NCBI RefSeq assembly: GCF_947254095.1
Contig: NZ_CAMYBV010000003.1
Location: forward strand, 61,333-125,332
Source of the DNA: an uncultured Mobiluncus sp.
Lineage (GTDB): Bacteria > Actinomycetota > Actinomycetes > Actinomycetales > Actinomycetaceae
Direction: 5' to 3'
Length of the DNA stretch: 64,000 nucleotides
A program made the translations under genes and the position numbers. Below, piece after piece: positions 16,363 to 24,387 of the stretch (its first letter is position 1; the number at the start of each line of letters is the position of its first letter). Below the pieces are notes generated by a model. It did not search any database and was not told the origin of the DNA. It was given only the letters and a program-made list of their open reading frames with translations.

Positions 16363-19300
16363 TCAATACCCAAACTTTTCTAAGACTTCGTCCGCCTCCT
16401 TTCCACGGTCCGTCAAGTTACTGACCAAAAGGTCTCGGCTGTATTCGGCTATGCCCAGCTCATCGAGGATGTCCCGGAGGGTGAGCAGTTGGCGCTCCGG
16501 ACTGTCCTCATTGAGGAACACGTAGGCGCACACGATGTCCTCGGCGGGTGTCTGGGGATGAGCCTGCAGCCAGTAGAGACGATAGATGCCCAGCTGGTGA
16601 AGCCATTGAGCATAGTTTTCCGGGGTCGGACGCCGACCGGTTTTCCAGTCCAGAATCCAGATTTTTCCGGTTTGTGCCTCGACAAACTGTGCATCAATCC
16701 GCAGCGGAATCACGGCACCGCCCGCTTCTTCAACATAAAGCTCACCGTTGAATTCGACTCGTGGACGGCGCAGGCGCCGCAGCAGTTCCAGGTCAGCGTA
16801 GTGCTGCTGCCATTTGTGCAGCAGCTTACGCTGTTCGGAGGTGAATCCGTTTTCCATTCCGGCATCAAAAATGAGCACGTCTTCGTTTTCGAGCTGGCTG
16901 GCAATCCAAGCGTGCATATAGGTTCCCAAACGGGCCGCCGCGCTGGGTTCCTGCGGCAGGGGACGCAGACGCTGCAGCAGGTATCCCTCGCTGTCTTGCG
17001 CCAAACGCGCCATCCCGGTAGCAGAAATTCGTCCCAGCAAATCGCCTGTCCCCAGGCGTGTTTGCGGCTGGTGCAGCAGTTGACCCAAGCGGCGCTCGGT
17101 TTCTTCCGCGGCGTCCTGGCTGATTCCGTCTGCGAATTTGCCGCTGGCCAGGGCAGCCTCGGTGGCTGCAACCGCGTGAGCGAAGTCCTGGCGAGTCTGG
17201 GTCCACGGCAGTGCCGGCCAAACGCCCGCATCGAACCGGCCCTGATTTGGGTTTTGAGTTTTTTCAGGAATGGAGGTGACTTCGGTCTCGGGCCATTCGA
17301 CACTGGGGAGTGCTATGCCCAATCGGGTGGCTTCCTGTGCAAACGTCTCAGCGTTGAACGGGGTCAGCAGGTTTTCGGTTTCCGCCGTGCTTCCCCCCGA
17401 GGCCTGCACCTCCGTCCCGTCCACGGCACCCGATACCTCAGCATCGGTAAAGATGTGCTGGTGCGGGTCCTGTTCCACCAGGAAAAACTTGCTGGGCAAA
17501 CGTTCTGTCCTATTCTGCCGTTCGAACCAGCAGTGCCCCAGCAAGAGCCGCGATTTAGCGCGGGTGAAAGCCACGTAGGCCAATCGGGATTCTTCCCGCA
17601 GGGTGTATTGGCCAGCCTCTTCCTGGTACGACTCCAACAGACCTTTTTTCGATGATACTTTTCCTTTCGCGGTCAAAACGGTTTGGGTCTTTAGTTCCAG
17701 CTCGGGCAGATGGGCCCGGTCACTGCGCAGTGGATAGGGCAGCACGTCACGTTGCGTGACCCAGATGCTGCTTTTAGTAGAGGGGAAAGTCTTTTTGTTC
17801 AGGTTCGGAACCGCCACCCAATCCCATTCGAGGCCCTTTGCTGCGTGCATGGTGATAATCTGAACCGCCGCATTATCAACCTCAAAGTCCAGGTCAGCAA
17901 AGCTGGCTTCCTCATCTTCACCGGCACTCAGCCAGTTGAGGAATCCGCTCAACGTCGCTCCGGGAGTCTGCCCAAAATCGCGAACCAGGTTTAAGAACTC
18001 GACATAGGCCGCGGCATGGCACGGGGAACCGGGCAGCTGCTGTTCAATATCCAAATCGAGCAGTCGATGCGCCAAACGCGCCAGCACAAGAGGGGTCGCG
18101 AACACGGCATTTTCCCTAAGTTCCGTGAGGATTCCGCGCAGTTTTTCCAGGCGGAGGGCTGCCTCAGCTGAGACTTGAGCCCCGCCCTCCATCACTATCT
18201 GGTAGGGGGTGAAACGGTGCGGATTTTGCCCCACCGCCTGTAGATCGCTCAGTCCCAATCGGTATCGATCGAGCAAAATCAGCAGGCTGGCGCTTTTTTC
18301 AGGATTATCAGTGACCTCCAGAGCGGCTCGCACCAAACGCACCCCCGGATCCTCCAAAACACCCTGCATCCCCCTGGTTTGGTAGGGGATTCCAGCTCGG
18401 CGCAGTGCCTCAACCAAGCCGGGAATAGCGTTTTTTGCACGGCACAACACCGCGGCGGTAGGCAGCTTTTCGGCAGGCATCCCCTCGCTTTGCAACTTGA
18501 CCCGCTGGGCTTGCCACAGCCGAAGAAAGTTCACCACCGCTTGACTTTGCTGGATATCGGTCAATGTTTGAATTCCGTAGACGATGCCGGGATTCGCCCC
18601 CGGCCGTGCCCGCAGGGGTTTACTGACTGCGGGTTGGAGACCCTGATCCCGCCGGCCTTTCCCCCTCGCGCCCGGGGACGGGGCCGTGGCCAGTTCGGCA
18701 GAAATGCGGTTAGCGACTTTGAGGATGGCCTCATCGTTGCGCCACGAGGTCGACAAAGTCCGAGTGAGCAGCTGTTGCGGATCCGAGCAAAACATGGTGC
18801 CGAAATCCTCCATAGAGGCCGCGGAAGCCCCCCGCCAACCGTAAATGGCTTGGTTCGGATCGCCCACCGCAGTAACCGCACAATCGCGGAAAATTCCCGA
18901 AAGAAAACGCATCTGAGCCACGGAAGTGTCTTGGAATTCGTCCAGGAACACCAGCTGGAATCGTTCCCGCTGGCTGTCCCCGACAACCGGCAGTTGTTCG
19001 ACCAAGCGGACCGTTTCCCGAGTTTGGTCAGAAAAGTCTGCCATCATGAGTTCCTGTTTGCGTTCATTGAAAGCCTGGATGACGTCTGTGGCGTTACGCC
19101 CGAATTCCATAGTGGTGAGGGCAGTTTTCAAATGGCGTAACGCTGTCGCGTTGAGCTCTGAACCTTCAGTATCACGCAGGTGTTTGGCAACAGACAGATA
19201 GGAACGGTAGGTCTGTTTCATTTCAGCCAGATCTACGAGATGCGAATTCGTGTCGTTAGCCAGGGACAGCAGGATCTTTATCAGGTTTTCGGTGTTTTCA

Positions 19301-19905
19301 CCCTCGCGTTTCGTCCCCAGCGCTCCGGTCCAGCTTTGCACCACGTCAGTCATGATTTGATACCTGGCTGCGTCGGTGATGGTGGTGAAACCCGATTCCC
19401 GCCCGACCAGGTTTCCGAATTCCGTCAGAAGGGTCCCCGCGTAGGAATCGTAGGTTGAAACACTGACCGGGTGGCGCAGCATTTCCGAGGTCATCCCCCG
19501 CTGGGCGAGGGCCTCGAAACGCTGACGCAGCTGGTCAAGGTCAAGGTCTGCGGCTTTTAACACCGCGGTGACCTCAGCAGTTTGCTGCCGGTCTTGCACC
19601 GACTCCATGAGGCTCGCGAAACGTTCCAAACGCAACGCGAAACGGGCTGCCATTTCTGCCGCAGCCTTGCGAGTAAAGGTCAAACCCAGGATGGCTTCAG
19701 GAACAATGCCCGCGTTGACGACCCCATAAACCAGCCGGTTCGCGATGGTTTCCGTTTTCCCGCTGCCGGCCCCGGCGACCACCAGGAGTTGTCCCTGCGG
19801 AGCCGTGATTACCGCGGATTGTTCCTCGGTCGGCGGGTTAGCCCCCGTCAAAATAGCTAGTTCACCCGCAGAAAACAGTTCTTTCTCTGGTTTAGATGTA
19901 GTCAT
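16363..19905 (-). CDS. adnB: ATP-dependent helicase-nuclease subunit AdnB (UvrD/Rep family)
   Basis: Large subunit (1180 aa) of the actinobacterial AdnAB complex, which unwinds and resects DNA double-strand breaks for recombination. The SF1A motor shows Walker A VVAGAGSGKTETIANRL (residues 42-58), motif II FLDEFQDTS, motif III-like GDPNQAIYGWRGA and motif V/VI (MHAAKGLEWDWVAVPNL; AYVAFTRAKSRLLLGHC). The C-terminal RecB-type nuclease has LRIDAQFVEAQ followed by IWILDWKTGRRP, so the Asp and Asp-x-Lys catalytic residues are present. ATG 19905 overlaps the adnA stop by 4 nt (ATGA), indicating translational coupling. An intact motor and intact nuclease fit AdnB as the lead ATPase. Confidence 0.93.
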   Translation of the reverse strand: MTTSKPEKELFSAGELAILTGANPPTEEQSAVITAPQGQLLVVAGAGSGKTETIANRLVYGVVNAGIVPEAILGLTFTRKAAAEMAARFALRLERFASLMESVQDRQQTAEVTAVLKAADLDLDQLRQRFEALAQRGMTSEMLRHPVSVSTYDSYAGTLLTEFGNLVGRESGFTTITDAARYQIMTDVVQSWTGALGTKREGENTENLIKILLSLANDTNSHLVDLAEMKQTYRSYLSVAKHLRDTEGSELNATALRHLKTALTTMEFGRNATDVIQAFNERKQELMMADFSDQTRETVRLVEQLPVVGDSQRERFQLVFLDEFQDTSVAQMRFLSGIFRDCAVTAVGDPNQAIYGWRGASAASMEDFGTMFCSDPQQLLTRTLSTSWRNDEAILKVANRISAELATAPSPGARGKGRRDQGLQPAVSKPLRARPGANPGIVYGIQTLTDIQQSQAVVNFLRLWQAQRVKLQSEGMPAEKLPTAAVLCRAKNAIPGLVEALRRAGIPYQTRGMQGVLEDPGVRLVRAALEVTDNPEKSASLLILLDRYRLGLSDLQAVGQNPHRFTPYQIVMEGGAQVSAEAALRLEKLRGILTELRENAVFATPLVLARLAHRLLDLDIEQQLPGSPCHAAAYVEFLNLVRDFGQTPGATLSGFLNWLSAGEDEEASFADLDFEVDNAAVQIITMHAAKGLEWDWVAVPNLNKKTFPSTKSSIWVTQRDVLPYPLRSDRAHLPELELKTQTVLTAKGKVSSKKGLLESYQEEAGQYTLREESRLAYVAFTRAKSRLLLGHCWFERQNRTERLPSKFFLVEQDPHQHIFTDAEVSGAVDGTEVQASGGSTAETENLLTPFNAETFAQEATRLGIALPSVEWPETEVTSIPEKTQNPNQGRFDAGVWPALPWTQTRQDFAHAVAATEAALASGKFADGISQDAAEETERRLGQLLHQPQTRLGTGDLLGRISATGMARLAQDSEGYLLQRLRPLPQEPSAAARLGTYMHAWIASQLENEDVLIFDAGMENGFTSEQRKLLHKWQQHYADLELLRRLRRPRVEFNGELYVEEAGGAVIPLRIDAQFVEAQTGKIWILDWKTGRRPTPENYAQWLHQLGIYRLYWLQAHPQTPAEDIVCAYVFLNEDSPERQLLTLRDILDELGIAEYSRDLLVSNLTDRGKEADEVLEKFGY

Positions 19906-22900
19906 CGTTGTCTCACTTCCACTCCGAGATTATTCCCAGTACCCCAAGCTCCTAGGGATTCGATTTGTGTCAAATTCGGTCCGCTGAACGCCGCCACCGC
20001 TAAGTCCACACGGTCTTGTAAATAGTCTTTCAACAGCATGGCTTCCGGATCGGGCGCTCCCGGGGCTTCACCGCGCAGCCAGGCCAGCGGGTCAAGGAGA
20101 ATTTGCCGTTGTTCAGCGGAGAACGGATTGGGGAGGGTAATCGTTTCCGTTTCTGAAGCTAGGGCTTTTTGGACCCAGATCTTGGGGTCTCGCGGCTCTT
20201 CGATGACTTCGGAGTTCAGCGGTTCGTCCGAGTTTGGCGGCACCAGGAGGGCCACAATTTCCGCCAGATCGCAGGGCTGCTGCTGGCCTAGCGCAGAGGC
20301 GTTATAGGCTGCCTGGTAGAGAGCTAACTGCAGATTGCCCGCCACCAGGGGGGCACTGAATTTAGTAAGAGCTCCGGTCTTATAGTCGATTAAGATGACT
20401 CGTCCATGCGCAAACATCACCCGGTCAATTCGGGCGTTGTACACCAGGGCGCCGGCCCCGGAACTGGCCTGCAACCGAGCGGGATAACGCACCTCGAAAA
20501 GAGAGGGATACTGATGATTGACCAAGAAAGTCGCCAGGGGCACCAGGCAGGTTTCGATTCGACGCCGGAAGTTCCATTCCACCCACGTGTCCCCGGAGAG
20601 GGGGCCCAGAAGACTGCGCACCTCGTTGCGTAGTTCGGTCAGGATTTGGTCATATTCCAAGTCATCTCGAGGCCCGTGGTCCTTCCACCAGTATCTGCGT
20701 CCCAGGATCTCGGCGGCTGCGTGAACAATGTTCCCGACTTTATTAGCCGCATACGGGTCATCTTCATCGTTAGAGTAGCCGGACCAGCTCAGCACGTTAT
20801 CCAAAGGATTTTCCAAGGCACGTTCCAGCCCTGAGGCATAGATGTGCACTTCGGTGGATTCTAGATTGGTGGATTCGGGATTGGTTCCGCTGATCGGCAA
20901 GGCACCCATCCAATTGTCCGGGTGAGCGGCTGGACAATCCCCCGCTGCCAGTTTCGCCAAGAGACCCGCGGCGGTAGGAGCATCGATAGTGGGAGTTCCC
21001 CAACTGGTTTCCCCACCCAAGCAGGCCGAGCGCAGGTAGGCTACGAAGTCACGCAGGTTCGTGGGCAAAGGTCGATGCTGTTTCGGCTCTAGCTGTAAAG
21101 TCTGCACCAGCGGCGTGAGGAAAGTGGAACGTCCGACTCCGTCCTGAGCGGTGGTGCCCAAAATTAAACGTTCAGTGCAACGGGTCAAGGCGGTAAAGAA
21201 ATGCCGGTACTCGTTTTGCCAGTTCCACAGGTAACCGGCGCTGCTGGAGTTTACGGGGTCGCCGCAATCTTCCAGCTCGAACGTGGAAGCACCCAAGATT
21301 GAACCCGGCCAACGCATCGCCGGCCAGCTTCCGTCAGTCAGTCCCGCTACTGCCACCAGGGGCCAATGCTGCGAGACAGAGGCCGCGGCAGGCGTGACCG
21401 TGACCGCGTCGTGTACCAGATGGTGCGGGGCGACGGTGCCGGTTGGAAGATCGCGAGCCAGCATTCCCCGGGCGAAATCCGCCGCGGTTTGGCCCGGATT
21501 TCGAGCCTCGAACCAGTCCGCCGCCTTGAACAAGTCCATCACTAAATCCAGGTCTATCTGGAGGGTAGAACGCACCATGGGGACCAAGCCGGGCTGCAGG
21601 GCTCGAGCCTGGAGAAGTTCAGCGCGTCCCAGACCATCCCAAAGCTTCCACAGCAACAACTGCACCGACCCTGAATCGGCTTTCCATTGCTGCCATCCCG
21701 AACGGAGCGCCTGTGCGAGGTCTGCCAGCTGGTTCGAATCAGGAAATTCGGCGGTTATCTCAGCGAGGGTGCGCCCAAAGAAATCCTGACCGGAAATCAC
21801 CGTACGTAAAAACTGACGGATGTAAGGCAGGATTCCAACTGTGTCGGAAGCGCTTTGCTCATCATCAGCGGCATTGCCGGATTCCATTGCGGAGGGGGAC
21901 CGCTGGTCACCATCCCCGACTTCCCCCGGAGGCAGCAATGTCAGGTCGTGCAGATAGGTGTCCATGCGCCGCATTCGCCACACGTCCCAGCCCACCAGGG
22001 CAGAGGAAAGCAATCCGGCCAAATCCAGGTCCGAAAGCTCTACCTGGTCGGGGTTTTCCACGCAAACGGCCTGCATCATCTGAAGCAGGCAGCGGGTTAG
22101 ACGCCCTTCGTTGAGTTGACCGGCGGCTCCCGGAACCACCACCGGAATATCCATGTTTTCCAAGACTTCAGCAACTTGGCGGGCTTCCAGGGAGGACCTG
22201 GTCAGAACTGCCATCTGAGAGTATTGCAGGGGGTGGTCAGAGAAAATGTGGGCGTCTTGCAGGAGCGTCCCGATTTCACGGTATTGGGCCGTGTCGTTGG
22301 GTTTTTCCACCAAAATAACGTGGTCTGGGCAGTCCGAGGCGGCGGTTGGTTCTGGCTGTGCCGGATCCGGGGACGGCTCCCCCTGCGCGTTCCACAATCG
22401 TGCGCTGATGCCGTGTACCCCCAGACGATTTACAGCAGTGCGCCACAAGCGGCTCAACGGTGCGGGGACGTGTTCCCGGCTGAGCAGAATCTCGGTGACG
22501 GTTTTGCCGGGAATTTTCCCCAATCGTTCCCACAGTTTTTCGCACAAGTGCGGACTGGCTCCGCGATAGGTGTTCACGCAGGTTTCGGGCAGGGTACAGG
22601 CCACGAGGGTGGTCCCATGCGCCGCCCAAAGCGAGAGGATGTCAATCATCAATCCGTTGAGGTTTTGCAGGTCATCGACCCCCACCAGTTCCGGTACCGG
22701 GGCTCCCGCTTTCACTGCCAAAAGGTATTCCTCGAAAAGGGAAGCCGTGTCCAGGGGCCAGGCAGATTGGCGAGCCTGCAGGCGTTGCGCCTCCCGGTCG
22801 GTTTGCATGGCCTGAATGAGCCGGATCACCAGCGGATGAACCGGGGATGGTGCGGGGTCTGAGAAGGCGGCGCCAGCAAAAGCCCGAACGCGGAAAATTC

Positions 22901-23327
22901 CGTCCACCAAATCACGCCGGAATCCCTGGGTTTCCAGAGCCGAGCGTAGTTCCTCCTCCAGGGGCATTTCGGCCAGGAAATCCTGGATTTGAACCATAAC
23001 CTCAGCATCGGTAGCCAGTCGCACCTCCGGCAGGCCCTCCGCTTTACGCCATTGATTGAAACGCGCAAAAACTTCCGCCACGAAACCTTTGCTAACGCCC
23101 AGAGGGCAACCCGGAGTCTCAGAGCGGGCGCGAAGCTCTAAGGCTCGCTCGCTCAACCGTCGGGCAGCACCCGCATTCGCGCTCAACACCAGCATCTCGG
23201 GATTATCCACCAGCAGCTGGGCTAAAAGCGTGGTTTTGCCACTGGCTGGAACCCCCGCCAACAGTACAGATTCACCGTGATTAAGCGACTGGCGAACCTG
23301 ACTCGCTAACTCATCGAAACTCTCCAT
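19902..23327 (-). CDS. adnA: ATP-dependent helicase-nuclease subunit AdnA (UvrD/Rep family)
   Basis: Partner subunit (1141 aa) of AdnB. Walker A is LLAGVPASGKTTLLAQL (residues 22-38), but motif II is degenerate (VGVDDLQNLNG, DDLQ instead of DExx), as expected for the weaker AdnA motor. The C-terminal nuclease keeps YNARIDRVMFAHG and VILIDYKTGAL with the Asp and Asp-x-Lys residues. It is first in the adnA-adnB operon, divergent from the DUF3107 gene; mycobacterial adnAB (Rv3202c-Rv3201c) has the same order and lies near the same neighbours. TACTCT at 23339-23334 ends 6 nt before ATG 23327, a leaderless-like start. Confidence 0.92.
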   Translation of the reverse strand: MESFDELASQVRQSLNHGESVLLAGVPASGKTTLLAQLLVDNPEMLVLSANAGAARRLSERALELRARSETPGCPLGVSKGFVAEVFARFNQWRKAEGLPEVRLATDAEVMVQIQDFLAEMPLEEELRSALETQGFRRDLVDGIFRVRAFAGAAFSDPAPSPVHPLVIRLIQAMQTDREAQRLQARQSAWPLDTASLFEEYLLAVKAGAPVPELVGVDDLQNLNGLMIDILSLWAAHGTTLVACTLPETCVNTYRGASPHLCEKLWERLGKIPGKTVTEILLSREHVPAPLSRLWRTAVNRLGVHGISARLWNAQGEPSPDPAQPEPTAASDCPDHVILVEKPNDTAQYREIGTLLQDAHIFSDHPLQYSQMAVLTRSSLEARQVAEVLENMDIPVVVPGAAGQLNEGRLTRCLLQMMQAVCVENPDQVELSDLDLAGLLSSALVGWDVWRMRRMDTYLHDLTLLPPGEVGDGDQRSPSAMESGNAADDEQSASDTVGILPYIRQFLRTVISGQDFFGRTLAEITAEFPDSNQLADLAQALRSGWQQWKADSGSVQLLLWKLWDGLGRAELLQARALQPGLVPMVRSTLQIDLDLVMDLFKAADWFEARNPGQTAADFARGMLARDLPTGTVAPHHLVHDAVTVTPAAASVSQHWPLVAVAGLTDGSWPAMRWPGSILGASTFELEDCGDPVNSSSAGYLWNWQNEYRHFFTALTRCTERLILGTTAQDGVGRSTFLTPLVQTLQLEPKQHRPLPTNLRDFVAYLRSACLGGETSWGTPTIDAPTAAGLLAKLAAGDCPAAHPDNWMGALPISGTNPESTNLESTEVHIYASGLERALENPLDNVLSWSGYSNDEDDPYAANKVGNIVHAAAEILGRRYWWKDHGPRDDLEYDQILTELRNEVRSLLGPLSGDTWVEWNFRRRIETCLVPLATFLVNHQYPSLFEVRYPARLQASSGAGALVYNARIDRVMFAHGRVILIDYKTGALTKFSAPLVAGNLQLALYQAAYNASALGQQQPCDLAEIVALLVPPNSDEPLNSEVIEEPRDPKIWVQKALASETETITLPNPFSAEQRQILLDPLAWLRGEAPGAPDPEAMLLKDYLQDRVDLAVAAFSGPNLTQIESLGAWGTGNNLGVEVRQR

Positions 23328-23366
23328 ACCTTGAGAGTACCAGTCCCCCCGGAGACGAAAATTTTA

Positions 23367-23379
23367 GAGTTTAAAACTC
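23367..23379. promoter_or_regulatory. Palindrome in the adnA/DUF3107 divergent region
   Basis: GAGTTT-A-AAACTC is a perfect 6+6 inverted repeat about 40 bp upstream of adnA and 90 bp upstream of the DUF3107 gene. It could be an operator for either gene; it does not match the LexA consensus. Confidence 0.3.
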
Positions 23380-23400
23380 GCCCCATCCTCGAACATATAA

Positions 23401-23430
23401 TTCCCGCTCATCGGCCAAAACCCCTAGAAT
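23401..23430 (+). promoter_or_regulatory. Candidate promoter of the DUF3107 gene
   Basis: TTCCCG (23401-23406) and TAGAAT (23425-23430), spaced 18 nt, lie about 27 nt upstream of the start. The -10 match is good; the -35 is weak. Confidence 0.4.
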
Positions 23431-23456
23431 AAAGGGACAGTCGGAAAGGAACATTA

Positions 23457-23678
23457 ATGGAAATCAAAATCGGAATGAAGTCCGTGGCTCGCGAAATCGC
23501 CCTGGACATCGACAAGTCCCCCGAGGAACTGCAAAAGCTGCTCAAAGACGCCATCACCAAGGGGGAAATCATTGATTTGGTGGACAAGCGCGAGTCGCAC
23601 ACCATCCTGAACGCGGGCAACATCGCCTACGTCGAGTTTGCCCCGGAACGCCAAAACCGGATTGGTTTCGCCATCTGA
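23457..23678 (+). CDS. DUF3107 domain protein
   Basis: A 73-aa cytoplasmic protein that matches the DUF3107 family (mycobacterial TB9.4/Rv3208A) over its full length: EIKIGMKSVAREIALDI, the helical SPEELQKLLKDAI, and AYVEFAPERQNRIGFAI, where the ending G-F matches the family. Function is unknown. AAAGGA lies 8 nt before ATG 23457. It sits between adnA and a ferritin-like gene, as in other actinobacteria. Confidence 0.9.
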   Translation: MEIKIGMKSVAREIALDIDKSPEELQKLLKDAITKGEIIDLVDKRESHTILNAGNIAYVEFAPERQNRIGFAI

Positions 23679-23684
23679 TTGTCT

Positions 23685-24308
23685 CTAAAAAGCCAGCCCT
23701 AAGTCTTCCATCCTGCGGGAATGCTGCTTCTGGATTTCCTCGACCTTGTCGCTGGCGTCTATGCCCTCGGGCAGGAGCAGAGGGTAGGTGTCCAGAATAG
23801 CTCTGACCCCGGCTACAGCCTCTCCCGCGACCCGCCGCCCCCACATGGACAGGCGCGACTCTACCGTCGGGTCAGCCGCGATTCCGTCACGCAGCCGCGC
23901 TCGCACCCACTGCGTCAGTCCGGCGGATCCAGAAACCCCCAGAATCTCAATCATGTCAGCCCCCACGAACTGGGCTGCCAAATCCTCCATATCCGCCAAA
24001 ATTCCCACAAAAATGTAGCTCTTAACCATGCGTTCCCACCAGTCACGAGGGCGGGTGCGCAGCTCCATGTCGTCAAAGAAGCCCACGTAAGGTTGGGTCA
24101 AGTCCGCCAAATCTAAGCCCCGCCGGTTAGCAAACGCTTCCAAATCATCGATGGCGGTCACGAAGGAAACCCCCATCCGCGCCAACGCCAGCTGGTCAGC
24201 AAAATCAGTGGTCTGGGACACATCCCGAGCCAGCCTCGCATAGGCCGTTATTCGCGTGAAAGCCACCAAACCCAGCATATGCGCCGTGCGTTCTTCCGAA
24301 ATTTCCAT
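23685..24308 (-). CDS. Ferritin-like fold protein (Rv3210c/MiaE-like type)
   Basis: A 207-aa all-helical protein. The opening (SEERTAHMLGLVAFTRITAYARLARDV) and later helices (WWERMVKSYIFVGILADMEDLAAQFV, GRRVAGEAVAGVRAIL) match the ferritin-like family found beside the DUF3107 and RhlE-type helicase genes in actinobacteria. Some relatives are annotated as tRNA hydroxylase-like, but I do not see a complete di-iron ExxH pair, so no reaction is proposed. It converges on DUF3107 with 6 nt between stops, and is divergent from the next surface-protein gene. Confidence 0.75.
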   Translation of the reverse strand: MEISEERTAHMLGLVAFTRITAYARLARDVSQTTDFADQLALARMGVSFVTAIDDLEAFANRRGLDLADLTQPYVGFFDDMELRTRPRDWWERMVKSYIFVGILADMEDLAAQFVGADMIEILGVSGSAGLTQWVRARLRDGIAADPTVESRLSMWGRRVAGEAVAGVRAILDTYPLLLPEGIDASDKVEEIQKQHSRRMEDLGLAF

Positions 24309-24387
24309 AGGTTCATTCTAAGCGCTGGGCTGCGGTAGGGAATGCGAAACTCAAGACATTGCCTGGAAAAGTTGTCAAAATGGGGGG

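Noticed and set aside
16133..16366. 77-codon minus-strand frame next to the adnB stop
   Set aside because: TTG start without a ribosome site, Arg/Cys-rich composition typical of antisense GC-rich DNA, no family resemblance.
23380..23410. Possible LexA box (TCGAAC followed by AT-rich DNA) upstream of the DUF3107 gene
   Set aside because: Only one half-site matches; the second half has no GTTCG within the required spacing.
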